From Cyclina sinensis (taxonomy: Eukaryota; Mollusca; Bivalvia; Venerida; Veneridae): a stretch of 64,000 bases of DNA. A program made the position numbers and the translations under genes. Under the pieces are notes generated by a model, which was not told the DNA's origin, ran no database searches, and saw only the letters and a program-made list of their open reading frames with translations. Location: the NCBI GenBank assembly GCA_012932295.1, contig JAAONU010000004.1:24808872-24872871 (forward strand), written 5' to 3'. Below, piece by piece: positions 48,230 to 59,432 of the stretch. Positions within the stretch are counted from its first letter, which is position 1, and each line of letters begins with the position of its first letter.

Positions 48230-50134
48230 CCTTGAAATTCAGTTTGATTTTTTTAAAACAAAGAACGACTAGAAAAAAATAATTTGGAAGTGTTCCCTAC
48301 ATGAGAAGAATGATACTATTAAAGCTAGGATGGAAAAAAAACATTGAGTGATCAGTGACCTCTTTTTTCAGAAATGTAAAAACGATAGTCTCTTCTCTTA
48401 AGCAGTGCAATCAGTTGGTTAAGTTTTTATTCTAGGATAATGTCACACAACAACGGCACAATAAAACCTTAAAATGGCGTGGACAAGACACTTTAATGAC
48501 GACCTTAAAATTGATAGAGTTGCTTTGTTTATTTAGTGTGATTGCTAATATTAACACATCAATTTTAATTAGGTTGTACATCAAGAACATCAAGTTTTAC
48601 ATCAAATGCTCCTCTGTATGTAATGGACTGGTTTGAAACCAACAAGACATTCCTTCTGTATCATATGCATAGATTCATACTAAGTGTTATAGTTCACAGG
48701 GCTGTGAAAGATAGCTAGACGACTTTGAAAATTACCTTAATTTACACATTTTAACTTGTATATGCATCTTGCTTTTGAAACATAGTCATGTTTTAAACAA
48801 GTATTTTTTTCTGCTCATGTGGACATACCAAAAACATTACCAACAAATCTGATCTAGTTTTTGCATTAGGGTATGTGGAACAACTGCATTTCATGAATTC
48901 TGTTTTGAAAGTACGTCAACATAAAACTCTTCCCACAATGTCAGAAAAAGTTCAGCAAATTCATTAAGAAGTAATCCACAGATTAGAAGGGGAAAACCCT
49001 TAAAACTGAGAATTGTGGCTAGCCGATTTTGTACGGATTCCAATTTTTAAGCTCTGGTAAACTGAGTTGATGGTTTGGTAACTGAAAGCGTTGTAAAAAG
49101 GCAACGAAACAAAGGATATTTCATAATTAATATTAAAATGTTTATCCGCCTTATATGTTTAAAAATATCACCATTCACGTTAAGCCACCACTTACAATAA
49201 TTATTGTTGTTGAACAACCAGAAAACACATACCAGCATTACAAATCATAGAACGTTCGCTGACCTATTTTTTATCCATAATTAAAGGTATAAGCCACTGC
49301 AGTCCTTTATTATGTCTGCAATAAGAGGTTTAAAACTGTTATAACCAATTTGGAATTGTTAGCAAATAACAGTTGTATGTCCATAATTTGATGTACTCTT
49401 GAATTATCTTCAGGAGGAGTGATATGGTTTTAAATAATCTATAAAGTTAAAGGAACTTAATGATTCAGAGGTATCTTTTTTCGGAATAAATTTAATGTTT
49501 GCAAAACCTTTAGGCTGATATTATGATAAAACCGTGTAAATTTAATATGTATTTTAGCCTCAAAGCAACCTATCCTGTCATTAGCGACATCAGTAATGGT
49601 TTTTCCTTGTTGTTTTGCACCAAAGCTGAAGTTGATTTTGCCGAGGCATAGTGGCAGCCAATAGGCAGAATACAAAAAAGAAAGATATCAGCTTTGTACC
49701 AAATTGGAGGTGCTTAAAACCGTGATCTTGATGTTGTTGTCCTGTACTGAATTTTTAATGTCTCGATTTCAGTGCTTTCAATTTCCTGTTTTCCATTTTC
49801 ATAAACAGACTTTTTGGCTTTGAAATTTATAGATAATTGTTTTAGATTCGTAGAAAGGCGACATTTTGCTTTTACTACCTCGACTTAATTGTGATTGTCC
49901 TTGATGACATGTTTCAACAATATCTGGAAATAAGTGTTACGCCTGTCTTTTTGTGGAAGCATCTTTTGAAATAAACAAACTATATTTGGGTCAATATGAA
50001 ATAGGAAAACATACATTTATCATTTTATACATACAAATCACGTTTGTATCATACTTCTTTCAACCTCAAAGAGAGGGTGGCTTATGAGTCTGTTCCAAGC
50101 AAAATTGTCAGAGTGTGTAAAAAATGTGACACTT

Positions 50135-50461
50135 TTATTTCCAATTGCTGTCTCGATGTTGTGCCCTTGTTGGGTTTTTATATTCACGTATTTCAAATGA
50201 GAATGATCGTCCAAGTACATTGCCAGGTGTATGAAGTAATATCGGGTCCCTCAGTATGTGACTTCGTAAATAACTGTGGTTGTGAACTTGTTTTTGTGTC
50301 GGATAATGATACGCTACAAGTTTAAGCCATGATGCTTTGATGGCATCACAGAAATCTATCGCTTGTTCTAGCAGAACATTTATACAATTATTCTTTCCAC
50401 TGCGAGATTTCAGCCAGGAAAAAGTAAATGCAAAATCCAATAGTAAGATTACAAATTTCAT
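50135..50461 (-). other. Unrecognised 108-codon ORF in D2, possible secreted peptide
   Basis: ATG at 50,461 to TAA at 50,135 (minus). The first residues, MKFVILLLDFAFTFSWLK, look like a signal peptide or membrane segment. A hydrophilic stretch with few cysteines follows, ending ...RAQHRDSNWK. The homologous D1 region (46,243 leftward) starts the same way (MKIVILLLDFAFTFCWLK), but a one-base difference puts a stop after four more residues, and several more stops follow. Changes between the copies do not favour synonymous sites by eye. I think it is most likely a chance ORF, with a decayed small gene as the alternative. Confidence 0.18.
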
Positions 50462-51576
50462 AGGCTGTTTTAATATCCAACAGTTTTGAAGAGTAAAGAC
50501 AAAGCACTTTAAAGTGAAAGGATTTGCTTCAAGTCCAAGTTATGCTGGAGTTATTTAGTAAAAGGTTAGTATTCCTATTGTTTTTATTTCTACAGTCAAG
50601 ACAAACCTTCAGTTGACGGAAAAAAACAGCCTTGAAATGTTTTCAAATTGTTTTTTGTACGCGTACACTTACATTTTTTGTTCAAAATTGTGTCACTTTT
50701 ATCTTTAATATAACTTTATAACGGCTAATTAGATTGGCTCACCTTTTTTGTCGAACATTCATTTGAATAATGCAAAATTTCAAAATGTATTGTACATGTT
50801 TTATTTAGTTACATGGTCCCTCTGAAAAATGTTGTTTTGAAAAGAAATAAGAGGTATGTTATTTTGCCATGAAACAAGCTATCTACAACATTTGTTTTTC
50901 CTCAGCAAGATTTAACGAGATAGCCATCTTAAAACTTATGAAAGAAAATAGTTAATAAAAAATTAATGAGAAAAATTTAGTTTCTCCGAGTGGAAAACAG
51001 TAAGTGTAAGTTTTACTTAAAATGAACGTAATTATTTTACGTTAACTTTACGGTATTTTATCTTAAGTTGAATAAACAATTCATTTTCATTTTGGAGTTT
51101 ATACACATTGACACTAGTGTGTCAAGTAAAAGGAAACCAGAAAATAAAATAAAATACTGAAAACAGTTTTAGTTTCCAATGTTGTTGTTTTCTCCAATGT
51201 TGTACAATAAATAAATATCCATAAAGTGATAATAGTGTTTGGTAGGTTTAGATCATTTAAAAACAAAACAAAAAAACAAACAAACAAAAACTTTTGTTAT
51301 AGGGAAATAAATAAAAAGAAAAAGACCAGTTTGACGCACAAACGTAAAATTTCATTAAGAGGGAAGATATCGAAGCTTTTGTTTTATTTTTATGTAACAT
51401 AGCCAAAGAAGGTGTATTGGCTGCACATTATATCAACTATTGTTTGGAACTTTTTCAACATTTTATGATGCATTTAAAGAGAATTTGAATAAAAACATTC
51501 CCATACTTCCGATCAGTTTGATATGCAGCATGCAAAATTAGATAATGTGAACATAAATTGTACTTTTTGCCTGTTT

Positions 51577-53669
51577 TAGCTCACCTGTCACAGAGTGACA
51601 AGGTCAACTTTTGTGATCACAATCCGTCCGGCGTCCGTCCGTCCGTCCGTAAACTTTTCATTCAAACGACATCTCCTCTGAAACCACTGGGCCAAAGTTG
51701 ATGAAACTTGCCATGGATGTTCCTTGCATGAAGCTCTTCCAAAGTTGTTCAAAGAAATCAATTCCATGCAGAACTCTTGTTGCCATAGCAACCTAAAAGA
51801 AAAAATTTAAAAATCTCCTTGTCTGAACCCACAAGGCCTAGAGCTTAGATATTTGGCATTTAGCACCCTCTAATGGAACTCTACAAAAATTGTTCAAATT
51901 ATTCCCCTGGGGTCAAAATTGGCCCCGCCGAAGGGGTCACTTCATTTTACATAGACTTATATAGGAAATCTTTAAAAATCCTCTTCTCAGAAACCACAAT
52001 GCCTACAGCTTAGATAATTGATATGTAGCATTGTCTAGTGGATGTCTACCAAATTTGTTCAAATTATGTCCCCTGGGTCAAAATTGGCCACGCCCCAGGG
52101 TTCTCTTGGTTTACATATAGTTATATAGGAAAAACATGAAAAATCATTTTCCTCAGAAACTAATAGGACTAGACCTTGGATATTTGGTGTGGAGTATTGT
52201 GTAGAGAACCTTTACCAGTATTGTTCATATGTTGGCCTCGGGGGTCAAAAATGGTCCCTCCCCGGGGGCCCTTAATATGTAAAAAAGGCAATCTTTAAAA
52301 ATCTTCTTACTGGAAACCTCAATGCCCACAGCTTAGATATTTGATATGTAGCATTGTCTAGTGGATGTCTACCAAGTTTGTTCAAATTATGTCCCCTGGG
52401 TCAAAATTAGCCACGGCCCAGGGTTCTCTTGGTTTACATATAGTTATGTAGGAAAAACATGAAAAATCATTTTTCTCTGAAACTAATAGGACTAGACCTT
52501 AGATATTTGGTGTGGACTATGGTGAAGAGAACCTTTACCAGTATTGTTTATATGTTAGCCCTGGGGTCAAAATTGGCCCCGCTCGGGGGACGCTTAATAT
52601 GTAAAAAAGGCAATCTTTAAAAATCTTTTTGCTGGAAACCTCAATGCCTACAGCTTAGATAATTGATATGTAGCATTGTCTAGTGGATGTCTACCAAGTT
52701 TGTTCAAATTATATCCCTGGGTCAAAATTGGTCACTCCCCAGGGTTCCCTTGGTTTACATTTAGGAAAAACATGAGACGTCATTTTTCTCCGAAACTCAT
52801 AGGACTAGACCTTAGATATTTGGTGTTGAGTATTGTGTAGAGACTTCTTACCAGTATTGTTTTTATGTTGGCCCCAGGGTCAAAATTTGCCCTGCCCTGG
52901 GGGCCCATATTATGTAAAAAAAGGCAATCTTTAAAAATTTTCTTACTGGAAACCTCAATGCCTACAGCTTAGATATTTTGTATGCAGCATTGTCTAGTGG
53001 ATGTCTACCAAGTTTGTTCAAATTATGTTCCCTAGGTCAAAATTGGCCACGCCCCAGGGTTCCCTTGGTTTACATAGATTTATATAGGAGAAACATGAAA
53101 ATTAATTTTTCTCAAAAACAAATAGGTCTAGACCTTAGATATTTGGTGTTGAGTATTGTGTTATGAACCTTTACCAATATTGTTTAAATGTTGGCCCTTG
53201 GGTCAAAATTTGCCCCGCCCCGGGGGCCCTTTATATTTCAAAAAGGAAATCTTTAAAAATCTTCTTGTCTGAAACCACAAGGCCTAGAATTTTAAAATTT
53301 GGCATGAAGCAAATAATTAGATTACATGCAGGTTTAAGGTCATGGAGGCTAAAAATAGATTTAATTACTGTACCTCATGGAGCCTTCATTTATAGACCAA
53401 TATTTTTGATATTCAATATATAGGTTCCTTGCATGGACCTCTACCCATGGGTAGGGTTTGAGATCACTGGGTCAAGGTCAAGGTCACCATAGCTTATAAT
53501 AGATATTTTTACTTTCTGTCATAGAGCCTTTGTTTATTGACTGATATTTTACATATTTGGTTTGTAGGCACTTATATATTTTCAATTAAAAAATGAAATA
53601 CTGCTTAACAGCAAATCTACAGCCAAAGTAATCAGGTGAGCGATCCAGGGCCATCATGGCCCTCTTGTT
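51577..53669 (+). mobile_element. 2.1-kb hairpin-ended (HINE-like) element with 320-bp dimeric repeats
   Basis: Inserted in D2; the empty site is at about 47,410-47,425 in D1. Perfect 9-bp subterminal inverted repeats are GCTCACCTG (51,579-51,587) and CAGGTGAGC (53,633-53,641). A 5' hairpin TGTCAC-AGA-GTGACA lies at 51,586-51,600. A perfect 3' hairpin AGGGCCAT-C-ATGGCCCT (53,647-53,663) is followed by CTTGTTT. The interior is an array of about 320-bp units (GCTTAGATA phrases at 52,008, 52,331, 52,653 and 52,967). Each unit is a dimer of two related ~160-bp monomers: one with ACCTCAATGCCTACAGCTTA, the other with ACTAATAGGACTAGACCTTA. There is a GTCCGTCC block near the 5' end and no coding capacity. 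The AGCTCACCTG...GGCCCTCTTGTT ends are familiar to me from interspersed repeats of marine molluscs. Confidence 0.85.
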
Positions 53670-53945
53670 TAACATTCTCATTATTTCTACCGGCTAACTC
53701 TTCCAGTAAATAAAATACCGAAATATTTAGAGACTGATGTTATCTTGCATTATATAAACTTTTAAGATGAGATGTTCTGCCAAAATTAATTCAGTAGCAC
53801 ATTTCAAATATTGTACTACCTTCAACAACTTTATTTATGTTTATTTTATCATGAAGTAAAATAATGGCTTTCGTAACACTGAGAGAGCATCTTACATCTA
53901 TACTATACAGGTATAGACTCTTAATGACACGATATGTTACTAGTT

Positions 53946-54798
53946 CCCAGTGAAGAGGTTGATCTTTTCGATAATTTTGGATGATAGTTATAGTTATATT
54001 TTTTTCTTTTTATTATGTCTATATTTAATTATATTTTCCTTTCTGTAGGTGGTGTGTGTTGGTGTGGGGTTGGGCTGTCGCTAAAAGATTTTGTATCAAT
54101 ATTATGAGATTTTATTTTATTTTTCTAAGTATAACACATTTGACGTAGGGCAACTGGTCTCCGGATATTTGTAGATGACACTGGCGTTCATGTAGTGAGC
54201 CGGAATCCTGATTGTTACTTATTTCAATAGAAATGACAGAGAAGCAGACGAGAGAGTTTTCATGTAATAGAAAAAGAGACATTGTCGCCATGCCATGATA
54301 AGAAATACACACAGGAAATAAGAAAACTAGGCAGTTCACAATTATGAATACGTTATGTTCGTTGATACTTACAGGAAACTAAAATATCATTCTGTTTCTG
54401 GTACCTTGAATATTGTCTGTGTTAACAAAAAAAAGAATCAAAATTGAATATGCTTTGAAAGAAGGACAAATAATTTTAGTTTTAAAAAATGTAAATAATT
54501 CATTAGTGGCACTAGACACACTTCTAGCGCCTAATCAGAAACTAGCATTTTAAATAACAGTTACATTACAGGTATGATGTTACGTTATACCAGTCATAAT
54601 TAAGAAAAATTCGTGAGTATGGAACATTCAGTTAGGACGCAGAAAAAAACTGGTCATTCAGTGACGTATAAATCACTAGAAAATGTCGTATGCTGTAAAT
54701 CTTTGTACAAGTGGAACAATAATATTTTTCAATACATTAACACACTGTAATATCAAATTTCACTGCCTTTACAACTTTGCTTGTCAAATGAATACTCA
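53946..54798. other. Non-coding stretch
   Basis: AT-rich, with a G/T-rich patch near 54,045-54,085. Nothing else recognised. Confidence 0.5.
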
Positions 54799-54801
54799 TC
54801 A

Positions 54802-55887
54802 GGCCATACCAAATCGTTCTTTCGTTTAGCGTCCGCGGAGGGATAGGTTTGAGCTTCTGTGGTAGGAAAAAACAACAACATTGTTTTGCTTTACGACCTT
54901 ACTGTACAAAGTATTAAATGCTTTCCGGTATGTTCGAGAATTTATACGTGACTAGTGTTGTTACCTCTTTTGCATCTTTACCCCAATTTTGTATTTATTG
55001 AGTCATGTAAAAAAGTTCCATGCGTGCATAAATTTGTTGGCGACGTCAGAAGAGGTAAGTTTCTGGTCAGTTATAATAAGATTTCAATGCCTTTTATTGT
55101 TTTTCAAGATAATAGCAAGTAAATGATTGTTTTATGTAAATTGTATGTGTTGAAGTATTTGTTATATGTTTTCGCTATCAGTCGAATTTCTCAAGTGTAG
55201 TGTATACGCAAGCTGCAGCTAGAATATGTGATGAAGTTTAATGTAATTCAAAAAGGTAGAATCGAAAGACATTATTTATGACATTTTGTTAGTAGTTCAC
55301 AAAGCAGATATTCCTTTCGTAACATTTTTGCTGAGAATTCTTCTTTCATAAGGTAGACAAATTCATTTGAATTATTTAAAAGAATTGTGATATCTTCCCA
55401 GTGAAGCCAACAGACACTCAGACAAAACAGATAGAGAAAAACAAATACCAGTAAAAATGATATTTTGGTGTTCAGTATTAAATGTTTAAGTAGTGTTTAC
55501 TTTTGTAATTTTTTACAGTGATACCTCATTTGGATTTTAGTGGCATAGGATGGAAGGACCTGTCTAATAACATGAATGTGCATCAGTTTTATAGATTGTT
55601 GAAAATGAGTTGATATTGACAAGTTGACTCCAAGACTCAGTTGTAATTTTACCTATGCAGAAATATATTTTCAGTTGAATTTATAGGTGGTTGGATTGAA
55701 AATACTTTAAGAAATACATTAAAAGTCTCTACAAAGTGGAATATGAAACTTGATGATTATATCCTGGTGTAGATACTAGTCAGTATGACTTGTTTATTTT
55801 TTGGGGCTTCGTTTGTGTTTTCAGGATAGCTAGATAGGTTTTTGAACTTAGGGTGGACGCTAAACGAAAAAACAATTTGGTATGGCC
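54802..55887. mobile_element. 1.09-kb DNA element with ~34-bp terminal inverted repeats
   Basis: The left end reads GGCCATACCAAATCG then CGTTTAGCGTCCGC. The right end, reverse-complemented, reads GGCCATACCAAATTG then CGTTTAGCGTCCAC. The arms agree at all but about three of 34 positions. TCA flanks both ends (54,799-54,801 and 55,888-55,890), a candidate 3-bp target duplication. The interior is AT-rich and has no transposase frame, so the element is non-autonomous. I cannot assign a superfamily. A 3-bp duplication would be compatible with PIF/Harbinger or CACTA-like groups, but the terminal bases do not settle it. Confidence 0.75.
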
Positions 55888-55890
55888 TCA

Positions 55891-57089
55891 GGTAATATGA
55901 ATAACATTCGCACTAACACTCGAAGGATCTCTTATTTCCAATATTGAAAGACGTCATGTTATATTACATTTAAAATCCTGACTTTCTTGCTTTGATCAGT
56001 GATATAAAAAGATTTACTGTACTATTGACAATTGTAGCTTTTTGTAATTAGTGTAGATTTATTTGGAAATTTGATACTTTAAGTATCTTTGAAGCTTTCA
56101 AAGGAGACAATACTAAACTTAATCATACATAAGTGTATATCTTAACTTTTGGTGGTTTTTGATTTTTGCCTTTGCAACCGATGTAGACCATGATCAACCT
56201 ACAGATCCACGCAATCTGATAAGGGCCTGTATTGACCGCTATTCAGTTAGTAAGTTTTCTAAATTAACAACCCTTTTTTGTCATCATCCTGGGAATTTTA
56301 GTTTGAAATATAGTTTCAAACTCAAACAGAAAGAATGCGCTAGAAATTCCTGTAGATAAAGTTTTATTGCCAAAATAGATTAGCAAAATAAAGTTACATA
56401 ACCATTTTTCTGGTATTGTAATAAAACATTTATCAGCTTACATTAATTGAATTTTATGTTCACACCGTGGTATCAGCTTAAAGTTAAAATACTTCATGCT
56501 TAAACGTCTAAAGCATAGCAGATTCAGTAAAAGTTTTACTGAATGTTTAACATATTTAGAATGTTTTATGTAATATCATAAATCGATGTTTAATGAAAAA
56601 ATAACTTAGAGATCGATATGTCTTTCAAGCTTTCAAGTTTTCATTTTGCAATTCATAGGTAAGTAATAAAACCCAAGTATTGAAAGCGTTTATTCTAATA
56701 TCGTTGCTTGATACATTTTAACTTTGGGCCTCGGTTCACTAAGGGGAAAACATTATGAGGTAAAAAACAAAACAATATTACCTCATGAAGATTTATATAT
56801 TTCATACGAACATTATATCATATTGTTGCCTCAAAAGGATTAATTTATTTCATACAGACATTATATTATCATGTTGCCTCATGAAGATTTATTTTATACA
56901 GACATTGTATAATTGTTCTTATAAATATCCTCCTCTTTTTGTAATTGTTTAACTAAATCCACCACTTAAATTGTTGCTATGTCGGAATGCCAATGTCTGT
57001 GTCACATAGGATCAGACTCCAATAATTTGTTTCGGTGGCTTCATTCATAATTAGATATTGCCTTTGAAATAAACAATATTCAGGTAAAC
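55891..57089. other. Non-coding stretch with repeat fragments
   Basis: No gene supported. At 56,184-56,250 there is GACCATGATCAACCTACAGA and CGCTATTCAGTTAGTAAG, a phrase I associate with a dispersed bivalve repeat. The open frame over it (56,159-56,359) is therefore not called as a gene. A roughly 50-bp unit (TTGCCTCATGAAGATTTATT, CATACAGACATTATAT) repeats about three times at 56,776-56,915. Confidence 0.45.
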
Positions 57090-57094
57090 ACTTT

Positions 57095-57299
57095 CAGGGG
57101 CGTAGCCAGGGCTTTTGAAGGTGTACGCAGAATCCTAGGGGGGTGCGGAGGCATGCTCCCCCGGAATTTTTTTTCTGTAGATCGTCTCAGGAGCGTTTTT
57201 GGTATAAAATAAGTCATATGTTTTTCACCAATTTTACTCGATTTTCTGGACCAATGTGTTCGCAGCTGCGTATTCTGCGTACTGGTAGCTACGCGCCTG
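57095..57299. mobile_element. 205-bp MITE with CAGG...CCTG ends
   Basis: The left end is CAGGGGCGTAGCCAGG. The right end, reverse-complemented, is CAGGCGCGTAGCTACCAG. ACTTT lies immediately outside both ends (57,090-57,094 and 57,300-57,304). The interior carries GGGGGTGCGGAGGCATGCTC then CCCCGGAA, a G/C-rich fold-back familiar from invertebrate MITEs. CAGGGGCG-type ends are typical of hAT-derived MITEs, but hAT elements make 8-bp duplications and only 5 bp match here. Open frames on both strands across it are spurious. Confidence 0.65.
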
Positions 57300-57304
57300 A
57301 CTTT

Positions 57305-59432
57305 TATGGAGGCAATACAGAACAAGGTCTGCAGTATGATATTTAATTTCGAAACAGAACAAAAAATGTTCAACATAGAAGATGTACAAGAGGATGTGGA
57401 AGGAAGTTTTACAGGCATTTTATGTAGAAGATTAAAAGGGTAAATGAAAACAATAGCAAATAGCATCCGTTCACTTCCCCTCTCGGTGTAAATAAAATAT
57501 ATATTAAACTTGTATTAATGGCTAAAGTAGCCCTGGACATTTCAAAGACTTTAATACAAACTGCTGTTAGCTCTTTGAAAAATAAGCATTGTCAAACGTT
57601 TTATTTAGATATGTTCATTATTGAAAACTCTACTACCACTGAGTAAATTTAACTAAATTGTTAAACATATTTAATGACCTACACAGTCATAAAGTAAAAT
57701 AACAACTAATCCAGTATTTTCTTTTGCATATTTGTTTGAAGTAAAAGAAGTCATTGTTACCCACATATAATATATTTCAGCTTTTTCTTCACTGTTAAGC
57801 AGCATTTTATTGTGAACAGCAGTATAATTTTAAAACAGGCTCCAGTCGTGAAAAGTAATGCCGAAGTGACCACAAACGTAAAGGGAACTGTAGAAAAATT
57901 CAAAGTTGAGGCTGTAGATAAAAAGATGAGTTGTATGATGCATGTAAAATAAAATAAGAAAATATGATATAGCTGTAAGCAGGGAAATTGCGCATAGGTT
58001 TTGAGGCATTGTTATCCATCTATATAATAGAAATATTACCCTGCCTACGGCAATACGAGGATTCAATTATCATTTACACTATTAGCTTTCACACTGTAAA
58101 TGTAATTTCTGAAGCTAACAGCTATAGACGAATAAGAATGGCTTCTTCGAAGTTCTAATTGGATCTTCTACAAAAGACAAGAGTCATGACTGCAAAAGAC
58201 AATAGTCGTGACTGCAAAAGACAAGAGTCGTGACTGCAAAAGACAAGAGTCGTGACTGCAAAAGGATTTGAGAGAAGCTAAATATGAATTAATACAAACT
58301 TTTCTGGATAACATAATAAGGTAGACATTTTTTTTCATTTTTTTTTCTTACATGTTGTATGAAGATTGTTTTATTCTTTTGAGGTATAATGTGTTGACGT
58401 TGTCAAATCAGATCAAATTAATAAGACGCATGCACATATCAAAACAATTTTAATATTAATCTTTGAACTGGATTCTAGTTTCACTGACGATGCCCTTTTT
58501 GGTATCAATGGCATATTTATTGTGTTCTAGACAGCCTAAATGGCCTGTAATACAGAGAGACTCGAGTAAGTCCCTAGTTCCCGTCCCTAGAACCTCTCTA
58601 CAATATACAACAGTATATTCGGAACACGGACGGCAATAACAATTTTAAAGTAGTGTCAGTTTGCCTTTAATCGGAAATAACTTTTTTTCTACTTTATTTT
58701 TTTGTTGTTTAAATCTTGCCTTTCGTCTTCGTCTTTCAAGTCCACTGACTTAGTTCTTTAACATAAATTGTAATATCGTTTGGAAGACACCATTTTTCTT
58801 ACTATTTGACAGTATCAGATGTGTGTTTACTGTCGAAGAATATTTACATAATATGGTTTGACGACACTTGTCTTGTGATCAACTCTAAAGTCTTGGATGA
58901 ATCGATGTGACGAGATTCATTTTACAAAGTTCCGATTTTATCGACTCCTTAACCCGGGATTAATAATTTAACAGTGATATATATCAATGATAGTGTTCTT
59001 GAATGAAATTATTTACAGTAACTGGAATCAAACGTAGACACACTTCTTGGCTTGCAGAATGAATCTAACGCATAATTGTCTCTATTAAAAATGTATATTT
59101 GGTAACTCTTGTGTCCGTTTATTTTAATGGTACTAGGTCATCAAATTTACCCAAATTAATTGCTTACCAGAAATATTAACAACCAGAAAATTACTTGAGA
59201 ATCCTTTTTTTCTGTAGTTTTTCTGCCGATGTTATCGATTTTGTAACTAGAAGCTTTGTTTGGAAAAACTAAGTACATCTGATACACTCTTATTTAGATA
59301 AATCTTATAGCTTGCTAATATCATAGCTTTTTACGAACGTAATGTAATGTCCATTGTCAGTTTCTACATTCCTGTCATTTTGTATCATTTCTGTCTAATT
59401 CAAGCTTATTTTGTTAAGATTAGAGAAATGTC
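57305..59432. other. Non-coding stretch with a 22-bp minisatellite
   Basis: No gene supported. A 22-bp unit (GACTGCAAAAGACAAGAGTC plus GT) repeats about four times at 58,171-58,265 with almost no variation. Confidence 0.55.

Larger units (their letters stand above)
48230..53945. repeat. Tandem segmental duplication, copy D2
   Basis: Matches D1 in the same orientation (see D1 for landmarks). It lacks the inner tandem copy and the ~1.04-kb segment of D1. It contains a 2.1-kb hairpin-ended element (51,577-53,669) that D1 lacks. Homology fades past GACTCTTAATGACACGATATG near 53,935. Confidence 0.8.

Noticed and set aside
49457..49675. 72-codon minus-strand ORF with SAYWLPLCLGKI
   Set aside because: The homologous D1 copies (43.0-43.2 and 44.3-44.5 kb) are highly similar in DNA but do not keep the frame. 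There are no splice signals.
56159..56359. 66-codon ORF with an apparently protein-like DVDHDQPTDPRN segment
   Set aside because: The DNA phrase is one I associate with a dispersed bivalve repeat. There is no start context or splice signals.
57080..57466. 128-codon minus-strand ORF
   Set aside because: Its C-terminal half is the MITE at 57,095-57,299, with the Pro-rich run coming from the G-rich fold-back. There is no independent support.
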